From Thermomicrobiales bacterium (GTDB taxonomy: Bacteria; Chloroflexota; Chloroflexia; Thermomicrobiales; CFX8), in contig JBAOIG010000005.1 of assembly GCA_037045155.1 (NCBI GenBank), forward strand, positions 186,001-250,000: 64,000 nucleotides of DNA. Direction: 5' to 3'. The notes under the pieces are model-generated. The model was not told the DNA's origin and did no database searches. It worked only from the letters and a program-made list of their open reading frames with translations. Positions 52,888-62,490 of the stretch are shown here, piece after piece (the first letter of the stretch is position 1; every line of letters begins with the position of its first letter). Made by a program: the position numbers and the translations under genes.

Positions 52888-52992
52888 ATGAGACAGCGTG
52901 GGACTGGCGAGCTCAATCTGGCGCTTGGGTGTGGTTTCGCGGTGGCGCTGGTGGTGGCGATTGCCCTGATCGCCTATCTGTGGACGCTATGA
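52888..52992 (+). CDS. Very small membrane protein (34 aa)
   Basis: ATG 52888 with GGAG about 10 bp upstream. One hydrophobic helix (LGCGFAVALVVAIALIAYLW) after a short polar start. Lies in the gap between the copper gene and the ABC operon. Length and composition fit a real single-helix protein, but chance is possible. Confidence 0.4.
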   Translation: MRQRGTGELNLALGCGFAVALVVAIALIAYLWTL

Positions 52993-53120
52993 CCGTGCGG
53001 GGGGCTTGGTCCTGGCGCGCCAACGCCGAGCGACAACTTCGACGAATTGCCAACTGAACCGTTCGCACCCGGGGCAGAATAGCCCGGCCGCTTGCCAGAG
53101 AACAGGTTCATGTGGCTGTC

Positions 53121-53957
53121 TCAATCATCGGAGCGGGCGAGGTCGGATGTGACGACACCGTCACCGAGGGTGATGACACGATCGGCGAGGTCGATCAGGA
53201 CCGGGTCGTGGGTCGCGACGAGGGCAGTGACCCCTTCGCTGCGAACAAGCGCGCGAATCAGCGTCATGATGGTGCGGCCGGTTTGCGAGTCGAGCTGGCC
53301 GGTCGGCTCGTCGGCGATGAGAATCTCGGGAGAGTTCGCCAATGCTCGGGCGATCGCAACACGCTGCTGCTCACCGCCGGACAGCTCGTGCGGACGATGG
53401 CGGGCGCGGTCGCCGAGACCGACAAGCTCGAGAAGAACGCGAACGCGCTCCTCGCGCCGGGAGATCTGCGCCTGGGCGAGCCGAAGCGGCACCTCGACAT
53501 TTTCGGCGGCTGTGAGAATCGGGATGAGACCGAACGCCTGGAAGATGAAACCGATCCGATGACGTCGTAGCTCGATGAGCTCATTCTCCGGCAGCTCGGA
53601 GATAACCATGCCGTCGATCGACGCGAGACCCGAGCTCGGGCGATCGAGACCTCCGATAATGTTGAGGAGCGTGGTCTTGCCTGAACCCGACCGCCCCTGG
53701 ATTGCGACAAGCTCGCCACGTCCAACGGTCAGATCAACTCCTCGGAGCGCGTGCACCACAGAGTCACCCATCGGATAGTCGCGGGTCACACCCTCGACCC
53801 GGATGACGGGTTGGAGCACGTCGACACCCGCGCCGCGGCGACGCTCGGAGGACTGATGCCGCTCCGTGGAAGAACGCTCTTCGGCCGGGGTGACGAACGG
53901 CGACTGACTACTCGTGCGCTGCGTCGGCGGGCGCCAGCGTTCGTTCGGGTCGCTCAC
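53121..53957 (-). CDS. ABC transporter ATP-binding protein (MacB/LolD type), last gene of operon
   Basis: 278 residues. After a disordered N terminus of about 48 residues: Walker A GRSGSGKTT, Q-loop FIFQAFGLIP, signature LSGGEQQRVAIARAL, Walker B ILIADEPTGQLD, and H in ALVATHDP. Class typical for FtsX-type permeases. GTGA overlap with the upstream ATPase. Pairs with the permeases of this operon. Confidence 0.93.
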   Translation of the reverse strand: MSDPNERWRPPTQRTSSQSPFVTPAEERSSTERHQSSERRRGAGVDVLQPVIRVEGVTRDYPMGDSVVHALRGVDLTVGRGELVAIQGRSGSGKTTLLNIIGGLDRPSSGLASIDGMVISELPENELIELRRHRIGFIFQAFGLIPILTAAENVEVPLRLAQAQISRREERVRVLLELVGLGDRARHRPHELSGGEQQRVAIARALANSPEILIADEPTGQLDSQTGRTIMTLIRALVRSEGVTALVATHDPVLIDLADRVITLGDGVVTSDLARSDD

Positions 53958-54913
53958 GAGCGGTCCTCCTGTTCGGCATGCGGACGATCCGGCCAGACAC
54001 CGATGTGATCAGACTCCAGCTCAAGACGAACCCGGCGCTCCATCTCGAGCGTATCGACATAATCTCGGGGAAGCTGTAGCCGGCCGGCGCGGTCGAGGAC
54101 GGCATATTCCTCGGCGATCACATGATGCTGACCTTCTTCGCCGACTTCAATGCGGCGGAGCGTCTCGCTGCTGGTGCGGCCATCGCGGATGGCGACCGTG
54201 CGGTTGACCTGCGTCGAGACGAGAGGGTCGTGGGTCACGACGACGACTGTGACACCGAGATGGACGCTGGCCGAGCGAAGAACCTCGAAGATCTGGTGAG
54301 ATGTCGCGGTGTCCAGCTCGCCGGTCGGCTCGTCGGCGAGCAGCACCTCCGGGGCGTTCGCGAGCGCGACGGCAATGGCGACACGCTGTTGCTCGCCGCC
54401 AGAGAGCCGGTCCGGACGATGGCTGGCACGATCGGCGAGGCCGACGAGCGTCAGCAGCTCGGCAGAACGTTCGCGTCGGAGGGCCGAGGGCATGCCATCG
54501 AGAATCATCGGCAGCTCGACGTTTTCCTGTGCCGTGAGGTAGGGGAGGAGATTGCGGGCTGTTTGCTGCCAGACAAAGCCGATAACCTGACGTCGGTAGC
54601 GCGTGCGCTCGGTCTGGTCCATGTTCAGCAGGTCATATCCGGCGACAATGGCGCGGCCGGCCGAGGGGACGTCGAGACCGCCAAGGATGTTCAGCAACGT
54701 CGACTTGCCGCTGCCCGACGCGCCGACGATGGCAATCAGCTCACCGGGCGCGACCAGCAGGTCGAGTCCCTGAAGCGCAACGACCTCCAGCTCGGCGACC
54801 TTGTAGATCTTGACCAGATTGTCGCAGATGATCTGCGAACCACTGCCGAACTGCGGTCGCTCGGCGCGAGCCGCGCGCTCTGCCAGGGAACGAAAGTCGA
54901 GCGTGTCGGTCAC
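53954..54913 (-). CDS. ABC transporter ATP-binding protein with AbrB-like C-terminal extension
   Basis: 319 residues. ABC domain: Walker A GASGSGKST, FVWQQTARNLLP, LSGGEQQRVAIAVALA, LLADEPTGELD, VTHDP. From about residue 263 to 305 there is an extra block with YAVLDRAGRLQLPRDYV and ERRVRLELESDHIGV, the pattern of a SpoVT/AbrB swapped-hairpin strand set. GTG start overlaps the stop of the 950-aa permease (GTGA). The extension could mediate dimerisation or DNA binding; unproven. Confidence 0.9.
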   Translation of the reverse strand: MTDTLDFRSLAERAARAERPQFGSGSQIICDNLVKIYKVAELEVVALQGLDLLVAPGELIAIVGASGSGKSTLLNILGGLDVPSAGRAIVAGYDLLNMDQTERTRYRRQVIGFVWQQTARNLLPYLTAQENVELPMILDGMPSALRRERSAELLTLVGLADRASHRPDRLSGGEQQRVAIAVALANAPEVLLADEPTGELDTATSHQIFEVLRSASVHLGVTVVVVTHDPLVSTQVNRTVAIRDGRTSSETLRRIEVGEEGQHHVIAEEYAVLDRAGRLQLPRDYVDTLEMERRVRLELESDHIGVWPDRPHAEQEDRS

Positions 54914-57762
54914 TGATCCCCCAATCTGAGCACTTCGCCAAGGCTGATCTTACGCGCGAAGCGGGTGGTAAGTAGCACCGCCACGGCGGTGACGACGATG
55001 ACGACGATCAGCAGCAGGACCACGGCGCCCCAGCTCACGTGAAGCTCCACTGGCAGGCCGGGGCCGGTGAATTCGATGAGGTTGAGGCCCGGGCTGATCA
55101 GCCAGGTCGAGGCGAGCCCAAGGATGACTCCTGCGGCGACACCGACGACGATGCCCGGCCCCTGCTCGACGGCGGTGAGGCCGAGTGATTGCCGGCTGGA
55201 CAGGCCGAGCGTCCGGAGATAGGCCTGGTCGCGAGCGCGAGCCTTGCCGCGCAGGAGCATCGCAAAGGCGACAGCGACGCCAGCGTAGAGTGCCGTCACG
55301 ATCAGGCCGAGGCGAAACCCAGTGGCAACCCCGGCGATGAGCGGGGCATCGTGGACCGCGTCGTAGGTTGCGGCGCGAGAGGTGAGATTTGCAGATTGCG
55401 ACTGCTGTTCGAGGGTGTCTCGCAAGGTCTCGTCGATCGAGCGTGGGCCGCGGACGAACATATCGGTGTTGCGCACCGGGCGATCTGGATTGATTGCCGC
55501 GACGCTGGGCAACGGCGCAACGACGAAATCGCGATCGATCGGCAGCCCTGCGAAGCGTTCGCGAACTTCGACGACAACAAAGGTCGTTTCGCGGCTGAAC
55601 AGGCTCATGCCGAACGTGTCACCGGGAGCCATTGTGCCGTTGCCGGCTTTCGTCGAGATGATCGCGGGGATCGGGTTCGTCGGCTGGCCGATATCGGCGC
55701 CGATCTGCTCACGCATCATGTCGATGGGCATGTGGGCGTCGGCTGGCGTACCGGCGGTGACCTCCTGAAGTCGGGCAGGCTCGACGAGCATCAGCTGGGC
55801 GATGCCGGAGCCGGGGACGCGGCCGGAGAAGAGCGCATCAGGGATGATGGAGGCGCGAGCAACTGCCTCAACCCCCGAGGCGGCCGTTGGATCGACGCCA
55901 CGATAGAGATAGCCCGACAGGCCCGAAGTGATTCGATAGTCGGCTCCGACCTGCTGCCATGATGAGGCGACCTGTCCGCGGTCGATCGTCGTCGTCAGAA
56001 CGAGCGCAAATGTGGAGACCGCGAGGGCGAGCAGAAGGACGAGCACCGGCAAGCTGGTATCACCAGGCTGGCGACTCGCGCGACGGAAGCCGAGGACCGG
56101 GACGAGGTCGCGGCGAAGGCTGCTGAGCCAGGAAAGGAGACGCGCGGGAATCGCGTACAGTCGAATAGTTAGCAAACCGACAGCGAGGCCGAGAAGGATC
56201 GGGACAGCGGCCAGGTATGGGTCCATCGACGAGATTGCGCCGGTCGCCGACCCACCCGCGATTCCGCGACGGCGTAAGAGGTAAACGCCGGCAAGCGCGA
56301 GTGCAACGATGAGCGCCTCAAGGACGACGCGACGGGGAGTGATCCGCACGACGACGAGGTCATCCTGCTCCAGATCGCCAAGAGGCCGGCGCACGAGCCG
56401 AGACTGCGTATAGACCAGTAGCGAAACCATGACGACGGCGACGCTCGCCGCAGCAATGCCGGACCAGATACCGGCGCGCCCCCCTGCGAGGACAGCGGCG
56501 GCGAGATAGCCAAGCCCGGCGGGGGGAACGCTGACGAGGAATCCCTCGACGACCTGCGCGCCAAGGAGCTGGCGGGCGGAGGCGCCGCGGCCCCGAATCA
56601 GCCGCAATGCGTCCCGGCGACGATCGGCAGCGATACCCGCAACAAGCGCCAGGACCGCGACGGCAACGCCGATCAGGCCAACTGTTATCAGCGAGAGCAC
56701 GGCCTGGGTGAGATTCCGTTGGCTGAGATAGTCACGAAGGATACGGGAGAGGCCGGTCGAGACGCCGATCTTGGTCGGATCGGCGAACACGGACCCGTAT
56801 TGCGCGTCGAGCTTGCGAAGGTCGGCGGCGAGCTGATCGAACTGGCCGGCGTCGAGGCGGGCCGGATCGACGAAGTACCGCCAGGTGTATTGAAACGGAA
56901 GCGCATGTTGCGCCGGATCGGCGAGCAACGGGTAGGCGTCGGGAGCGAATAGCGCAGTGGCATAGATCTGGACGGTATTGCCGTCGTCGTACTCAATCGC
57001 GCGATCGAGCCGAGTGTCACTCAGCCAGTATTCCTCGGTGACATCGTTCAGCTGAATCAGCCCGACAACGCGGATAGCGATCGGCCGGAGCTGGTTGTAG
57101 GGCGAACGACGGACGACCGGGTCGTCTCGAGCAGGCTGGAGAACCAGGGTATCCCCGAGGGTGACGGCGATCTGGCGCGCCGTCTCGGGTGAGATGGCGA
57201 TCTCGAACACCTGGGCATCGACGGGTTGGTCGTTGAACTGGGTCGGGACGGTTTCGTCGACGGCTTGCGGCATACGGCCATCTACGAGCGTGATGTGCTG
57301 ATCGATGTCCTGCTGATAGCGCAGGGTGACAAAGCGTGGGAAGGGGAAGACCGGTTGGCCGGGCGTGTCGGCAACAGCGAAGCGGACGGTATCGACAACG
57401 AACGACGATGGGCTGGTGATGCGCTGGATCGACGGCGCCAGGCTCGCGCGAAACTCGTCGCCGGCCGCCGACACCGGCGCAAACACATCGGTTGATGGGC
57501 CAGGGGTGATCGAGCTGACCTGGCGGGCAACGACGTTGCGCGTGAGCGGCGAGGCGTGGTCGATGGCCCAGACGAGGCCGTTGTCGGCCATGCGGTTGAA
57601 CACTCGTGGGATAGCGGAGAAGACGAGGCTCGTCAACAGAACCGCGATCAGGACGACAAAGACCAGCTCGCGTTCGAATCGAAGACGCCGCAGTACTGCC
57701 TTGACGACATCGAGAGACAGCGGGGCAGTGGCGCCTCTGGTTGGGAGGTCGGCGCGCGCCAT
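54910..57762 (-). CDS. FtsX-like permease, 950 aa
   Basis: Very large FtsX/MacB-type membrane protein: N-terminal helix (FVVLIAVLLTSLVFSAI), large extracytoplasmic domain (about 60-350), a group of helices with AGIAADRRRDALRLIRGRGAS, a second extracytoplasmic domain, and three final helices ending in KISLGEVLRLGDQ. The repeated 4+4 helix layout fits two FtsX domains in one chain. 3 bp after the 1104-aa permease. Probably moves lipids, lipoproteins or a signal across the membrane. Confidence 0.9.
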   Translation of the reverse strand: MARADLPTRGATAPLSLDVVKAVLRRLRFERELVFVVLIAVLLTSLVFSAIPRVFNRMADNGLVWAIDHASPLTRNVVARQVSSITPGPSTDVFAPVSAAGDEFRASLAPSIQRITSPSSFVVDTVRFAVADTPGQPVFPFPRFVTLRYQQDIDQHITLVDGRMPQAVDETVPTQFNDQPVDAQVFEIAISPETARQIAVTLGDTLVLQPARDDPVVRRSPYNQLRPIAIRVVGLIQLNDVTEEYWLSDTRLDRAIEYDDGNTVQIYATALFAPDAYPLLADPAQHALPFQYTWRYFVDPARLDAGQFDQLAADLRKLDAQYGSVFADPTKIGVSTGLSRILRDYLSQRNLTQAVLSLITVGLIGVAVAVLALVAGIAADRRRDALRLIRGRGASARQLLGAQVVEGFLVSVPPAGLGYLAAAVLAGGRAGIWSGIAAASVAVVMVSLLVYTQSRLVRRPLGDLEQDDLVVVRITPRRVVLEALIVALALAGVYLLRRRGIAGGSATGAISSMDPYLAAVPILLGLAVGLLTIRLYAIPARLLSWLSSLRRDLVPVLGFRRASRQPGDTSLPVLVLLLALAVSTFALVLTTTIDRGQVASSWQQVGADYRITSGLSGYLYRGVDPTAASGVEAVARASIIPDALFSGRVPGSGIAQLMLVEPARLQEVTAGTPADAHMPIDMMREQIGADIGQPTNPIPAIISTKAGNGTMAPGDTFGMSLFSRETTFVVVEVRERFAGLPIDRDFVVAPLPSVAAINPDRPVRNTDMFVRGPRSIDETLRDTLEQQSQSANLTSRAATYDAVHDAPLIAGVATGFRLGLIVTALYAGVAVAFAMLLRGKARARDQAYLRTLGLSSRQSLGLTAVEQGPGIVVGVAAGVILGLASTWLISPGLNLIEFTGPGLPVELHVSWGAVVLLLIVVIVVTAVAVLLTTRFARKISLGEVLRLGDQ

Positions 57763-57765
57763 CGA

Positions 57766-60700
57766 CTACTCCTCACCCAATCGCAGCAAGCCGCCGAGAC
57801 CAATCCGCCGTAGGAGCAATCCGAGAACGGTTACGACGACAGCCAACAGCCCGACAACGGCCAGCTCGAGCAGAATGATCCAGCTCCACGGAATGACCAC
57901 GATGATCCCTGGCACGATCTCACTTGCCGACTGAGTCAGCGTCACAAACGGGAGGATCAGCCAGGCGAGCCCGAGGCCCAGGATCGTTCCGCCGATGACA
58001 CTGATCATCACCAATAGCCCATTTTCCAGCGAGAGCCAGCCACTGAGCTGCCGGGGGGAGAGGCCGAGGGCGCGGAGCAACGCAAACTCGGTCAGACGTT
58101 CGTGGGCAGAAACGGCGGCGCTGACAACGAACCCGACCGTCGCAAACAGAATTGCCGCGATGAACCCCACCGATAGCGCGCCGATGATGCCGAGGGCAAC
58201 GGGGTCGGTCTGCAACGTCGTGGTGCGCTGGTCGCGGGATTGCAGCTTCCAGGTAAAGAACGGAGATGCATCGACGACACCAACGACAGCGCCGGACGAG
58301 CCCGGGCGGGTGGATAGCCACCACTCTTCGATGCCCGGTAGAAGGCCACCGTCCAGATAGGAGAGCGCCTGATAGGTCGGGAGGTCGACGATCAGAGCGG
58401 CGCGGTCGGCAGCAGTGGTCGGGAACGCATCGACGATTCCGGCAATAGTGACCTCCCGGCGCGTGCCGGCCAACTCGATCTGGACCGTGTCGCCAAGATG
58501 CGCCTCGGTCGCGGTAAGGAAGGCCGTGCTAACAACAACTGGGACGCCGGCCGGGGCGGAGGCCGCTCCGGGTCGGAACGAATAAACGAGCGGCAGCATG
58601 ATGTTGCGCTCGACCGCGCCGGTGGCAATACGGGCGTCAACGCCCGGCTGGCTACCGGGCTCGATCGACGCCGCGACCGACAGACCGTTGAGGCGGCCCT
58701 GCGAAAAGACCCAGTCGCCGGGCGAACCGAGCCCGGCCGGAGACCACTCGTCGCCATCCAGCGACGGACTTGCCTCGATCGACTGAATCACGACCTCGCC
58801 CGTCCGCGCCGCGCCGCGCGGGACGATGGTCCGCACGTCGAAACTGACAACTGAGAGTGGCGCGGTCGGGGACGCGACTCGGCCATCCAGAAGTGGGTGG
58901 GCAAGTGACGCAGTCACCACCGTCGGCGTATCGCCTGGCGCGAGACTGCCGACATCGACGCGGTAGAGGGTCCCAGTTCCATCACGGAGGATGAGGGTGA
59001 GTGAAAAGGGAGGATCCTTGACCGGGTCAGCGGTCGCCGCCAGCGGATCGAGTCGGACCAGCACGGCGACCCGCACACGCTGGACATCGCCAGGCAGCGC
59101 AAGGGCCGGCAAGTCGGGCCGGCCGGCGACGAGCGATTGCATCAGCGCGGGGAATGTCGCCGCCGACAGATCGGGGCGGAACGCAACGACGGACGGGGCG
59201 ATCGCAGCATCCAGCGCAATGATCTGACCCGTTCCAGCCGAACGGGACACAGACGCGATGTCGCGGACGACCGGCATTGCATGCTCGACTCCGTCGACCT
59301 GCGCATAGCCCGAGGCCAGGTTCCACTGCGGGATGGCGGTGCCGGTGCGTTGGTCAGGGGTGAGGCGAAGGTCCGCGCCAACTTGGAAGGCCGCCTGATC
59401 GACCTGTGAGCGACGCCACGTCTCGGTGTACGAGACGGCGAAGAGGCCGATCGTGAGAGCAAGGATGAGGAGGAGCGCGGCCCGCGCGTAGCGCAACGGC
59501 CGGCGGGAAACCTGCCAGGCCCCAAGCGAGGCGATCAGGCCACGGGTGCGCTTGACGCCACGATCGAGGGCGCGCGCGCCGAGCGGGACGAGGCGCAGCG
59601 CGGCGATGGAGCCCGCAAGCATGCCGAGGGCCGGAGCAGCGACGAGAAACGGGTCGAGCCCGAGCCGGCCCTGTACGGTCTCGGTGATCGGGGCGCCGTA
59701 GCGGCGTAGCTGCCAGTAGCCAAGGACTCCCACGAGCAAGAGGGCAAGGTCGATGCTGGCACGCTGGGCAACGCCACGCGTGCCTTCGCGGCCGGCGCTG
59801 GACCGGGCCTCGACGAATGTGCGAGCGGTGAGCGTCGCGGGCACGACGAGGGCGACGACGCAGGCTGTGGCCGCCAACCCAGCGAGGATGAATGCGGACG
59901 TGGTCAGGCGCGGATCGAGGCGAAGATGGATCGCGGTGAGCGGGCCGGCGACATTGAGCAGACGAAGGGACGCTGCGGCAATGAACGGCCCGGCCACCGC
60001 CGCCGGGACCGCCAGCAGCAGCCCCTCCATCAGGGCCATCGTCGCGACCTGCCCGTTGCTGGCGCCACGAGAGCGAAGCAGCGCAGTCTCGACCCGCCGT
60101 TGCTCGACCAGCAGGCTAGCGGTGAGCACGAGCGCATAGCCTGCCAGGATCGCGAGCTGGATCGTGAGAATCATGACTCCGGAGCGGGTGACAAGGAGGG
60201 ACCGCTCGGCACGGCGGAGGATGTTGCCAAGGTCAGTCTCGACCACGACACGATTGCTGACACCGAGGTCGGACTCAAGACTGCGCTGTAGGCCCTCGAC
60301 GTTGCGACGAAGACCGACGATCTCATCGACCTGCAGGTTCTCGACGATGGGGTACACGCGCCAGATCACCTCCGAGGAGGAGGGAGTGACCGCCGGAGAG
60401 AAGAACGTGGCAGGAGTAACGACGAACGGCCCGTAGGTGGTGAACGACTGGCCGGCATCGACTCCGACGAGTGTCAGCTGGTCGTCCCACCAGTAGGGAT
60501 CGGTTGTGTCGTTGTTGTGGTAGAGACCGACGACGCGCACGGTCGTCACCACGCCTGCATCGCGACGGTTGGAGAGCGTGACCTCGTTGCCGACGGAAAG
60601 GCCGAGAAGCCGGCCGGCCTCGTCGGACAGAACTGCCTCGATGGGGTTGGACGTCGTTTGTGGCCAGCGTCCATCAACCATGGTGGCGTGGTTCTCGATG

Positions 60701-61080
60701 CCGTCGAAGAAGCTGAAGACGGCGAGGTCGCGGACATCCTGCTGGTTGGGCAAGGCGTAGGAATCGGAAACGCCGGTGCGCGCGATCGGGCCGCCTGTGG
60801 CCGCAAACGCGCCACTGCCGACGCGAACGACTGCATCGTCAAAGCGCTGCAGGTCGTCGGGGACGATCCGGGCGCTGATCTGCACGTTGGCCGCGGCGAC
60901 CGGGGCATCGTGAAGCGTGCGATGAAGCCCACTGAGGCTCACTGCCGCCGCATAGATCGGCCCGGAGGAGAGCAGCGTAGTGGCGAGGGTAATGATGAGC
61001 AGCGCCGCCGCGAGGATTAGCCAATCCGCGCGCCCACGCTTCAGGATGACGCGCCAGGCGGCGGCGAAGATCGAAAGCAT
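57766..61080 (-). CDS. FtsX-like permease, 1104 aa
   Basis: First gene of the four-gene ABC operon. N-terminal helix LILAAALLIITLATTLL, a large outside domain, middle helices with LVEQRRVETALLRSRGASNGQ (about residues 326-347), a second outside domain, and final FtsX helices with HERLTEFALLRALGLSPRQL and RIGLGGLLRLGEE. The same C-terminal signature as the 950-aa neighbour shows they are paralogs. They could form a heterodimer with the two ATPases. Confidence 0.9.
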   Translation of the reverse strand: MLSIFAAAWRVILKRGRADWLILAAALLIITLATTLLSSGPIYAAAVSLSGLHRTLHDAPVAAANVQISARIVPDDLQRFDDAVVRVGSGAFAATGGPIARTGVSDSYALPNQQDVRDLAVFSFFDGIENHATMVDGRWPQTTSNPIEAVLSDEAGRLLGLSVGNEVTLSNRRDAGVVTTVRVVGLYHNNDTTDPYWWDDQLTLVGVDAGQSFTTYGPFVVTPATFFSPAVTPSSSEVIWRVYPIVENLQVDEIVGLRRNVEGLQRSLESDLGVSNRVVVETDLGNILRRAERSLLVTRSGVMILTIQLAILAGYALVLTASLLVEQRRVETALLRSRGASNGQVATMALMEGLLLAVPAAVAGPFIAAASLRLLNVAGPLTAIHLRLDPRLTTSAFILAGLAATACVVALVVPATLTARTFVEARSSAGREGTRGVAQRASIDLALLLVGVLGYWQLRRYGAPITETVQGRLGLDPFLVAAPALGMLAGSIAALRLVPLGARALDRGVKRTRGLIASLGAWQVSRRPLRYARAALLLILALTIGLFAVSYTETWRRSQVDQAAFQVGADLRLTPDQRTGTAIPQWNLASGYAQVDGVEHAMPVVRDIASVSRSAGTGQIIALDAAIAPSVVAFRPDLSAATFPALMQSLVAGRPDLPALALPGDVQRVRVAVLVRLDPLAATADPVKDPPFSLTLILRDGTGTLYRVDVGSLAPGDTPTVVTASLAHPLLDGRVASPTAPLSVVSFDVRTIVPRGAARTGEVVIQSIEASPSLDGDEWSPAGLGSPGDWVFSQGRLNGLSVAASIEPGSQPGVDARIATGAVERNIMLPLVYSFRPGAASAPAGVPVVVSTAFLTATEAHLGDTVQIELAGTRREVTIAGIVDAFPTTAADRAALIVDLPTYQALSYLDGGLLPGIEEWWLSTRPGSSGAVVGVVDASPFFTWKLQSRDQRTTTLQTDPVALGIIGALSVGFIAAILFATVGFVVSAAVSAHERLTEFALLRALGLSPRQLSGWLSLENGLLVMISVIGGTILGLGLAWLILPFVTLTQSASEIVPGIIVVIPWSWIILLELAVVGLLAVVVTVLGLLLRRIGLGGLLRLGEE

Positions 61081-61205
61081 GCCTCTCCTGTCAACCGGTG
61101 CGTCACGAACTGCCAGAAGCCATCAGACAGGGCCAGGCATGACGCACACCCGGGACGAGCAAACGATGTTGCCGGACGATGCTAACAGAAGATTCGGAGA
61201 CCGCC

Positions 61206-61229
61206 AGCCCCAACCGGGGAGTCGGGGCT
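61206..61229 (-). terminator. Hairpin at the end of the Wzt-like gene
   Basis: AGCCCC / GGGGCT inverted repeat with an inner CCCC/GGGG option, covering the stop codon of the preceding ATPase gene. Short and without T run, so support is low. Confidence 0.3.
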
Positions 61230-62490
61230 AGTGACGGCCCACCTGGCCGGCAGTGAGATTGGCGGCATCTGGCGATGGAGTCGTCTCCCACGACCAGTGG
61301 TGGTCGAGACGAAGGAGGCCCCGGCCTGTGTAATCGCCAGGGACAACCCTGGCTTGAGTCTCGCGACGATCCATCACCTCGCGGCCGTCTCGCTGGAGAT
61401 CGAGCAGCGTCGCGACCAGACGAACCGAAGCTGTCGTAAGGGGAAGCGCGCGGATTACGAGCTCGGCGACGCGGGTATCCGGCAGGTCGGACGCGCGCTG
61501 GCTGGCTTGCTGGGCATACGGCAAGTCCGACGGCAGATCGACACTTGCGCCGAACAGGTGGATGCCGGCGTCGTCGATCAGGTCGAGCTGAAGACCGAGG
61601 CCGGCCGCGCCGCCGCCATTCGGGATGCGCAGCAGCACTTCGACGCGCAGATCCTCTCCGGAGAGCACTTCGTCACAGGGAAACCCGAGGCGGTCGACGG
61701 GACGGACGCGGAGGAGGCTGACACGTGGCTCGGTCTCGTGGAGAAGGCGCTGGTAGTGATCGACGATATCCTCGGCGGGTCCGACATCCAGGAGTTGGCC
61801 GGCCGACAGCAGGGCAGCGCGGTCGCAGAACGCGCGGACCGCGTTCGCGTCGTGGGAGACGAAGAGAATCGTTGTCCCGCCCGCCTTGAGCTCGTCGAGA
61901 GCGCGGTAGCACTTCTGCTGGAAGTTCTGGTCGCCAACAGCAAGCACTTCATCGATGACGAGGATCTCGGGCTCCATGTGGACGGCAATGCCAAAGCCAA
62001 GTCGGGCATACATGCCCGACGAGTAGTGTTTCACCGGGGTGTCGATGAAGCGCTCCAGCTCGGCGAATTTGACAATCTGGTCGAAGCGGCGCGCCATCTC
62101 CTTACGGCTGAACCCATAGAGGCTGCCATTGAGGAAGACGTTGTCGCGACCGCTCAGCTCCGGGTGAAAGCCCGCGCCGAGCTCGAGCATGGCGTATGAA
62201 CGGCCATTCACGCGGACGCTGCCGCTGGACGGCTCGAGAATGCGGGTGACGAGCTTGAGGAGGGTGCTCTTGCCAGCGCCGTTGCGACCGACGAGACCAA
62301 ACGTCTCCCCACGACGCACAGCGAACGTCACGTCGCGTAGCGCCCAGAACTCCTCGGCAGCACCACGCGGGCGAACGAGGCCAACGAACCAGTCCTGGAA
62401 CGATGCGCGGCGCTCATGGTGCAGGACGAAGCGACGGGAGACATCGCGAAACTCGATTGCCGGATAGTCGGGCTGATTGAGCACGGCCAT
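61228..62490 (-). CDS. Polysaccharide ABC exporter ATPase with Wzt-type C-terminal domain
   Basis: 420 residues. ABC domain 1-250: Walker A GRNGAGKST, YSSGMYARLGFGIAVHMEP (YSSGM signature, as in Wzt/TagH), VIDEVLAVGD, FVSHD. C-terminal 255-400 is the Wzt_C-type beta domain that reads the non-reducing end of the glycan. ATGA overlap with the permease gene, so the two form one exporter for O-antigen-, teichoic- or capsule-like polymers. Confidence 0.93.
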   Translation of the reverse strand: MAVLNQPDYPAIEFRDVSRRFVLHHERRASFQDWFVGLVRPRGAAEEFWALRDVTFAVRRGETFGLVGRNGAGKSTLLKLVTRILEPSSGSVRVNGRSYAMLELGAGFHPELSGRDNVFLNGSLYGFSRKEMARRFDQIVKFAELERFIDTPVKHYSSGMYARLGFGIAVHMEPEILVIDEVLAVGDQNFQQKCYRALDELKAGGTTILFVSHDANAVRAFCDRAALLSAGQLLDVGPAEDIVDHYQRLLHETEPRVSLLRVRPVDRLGFPCDEVLSGEDLRVEVLLRIPNGGGAAGLGLQLDLIDDAGIHLFGASVDLPSDLPYAQQASQRASDLPDTRVAELVIRALPLTTASVRLVATLLDLQRDGREVMDRRETQARVVPGDYTGRGLLRLDHHWSWETTPSPDAANLTAGQVGRH

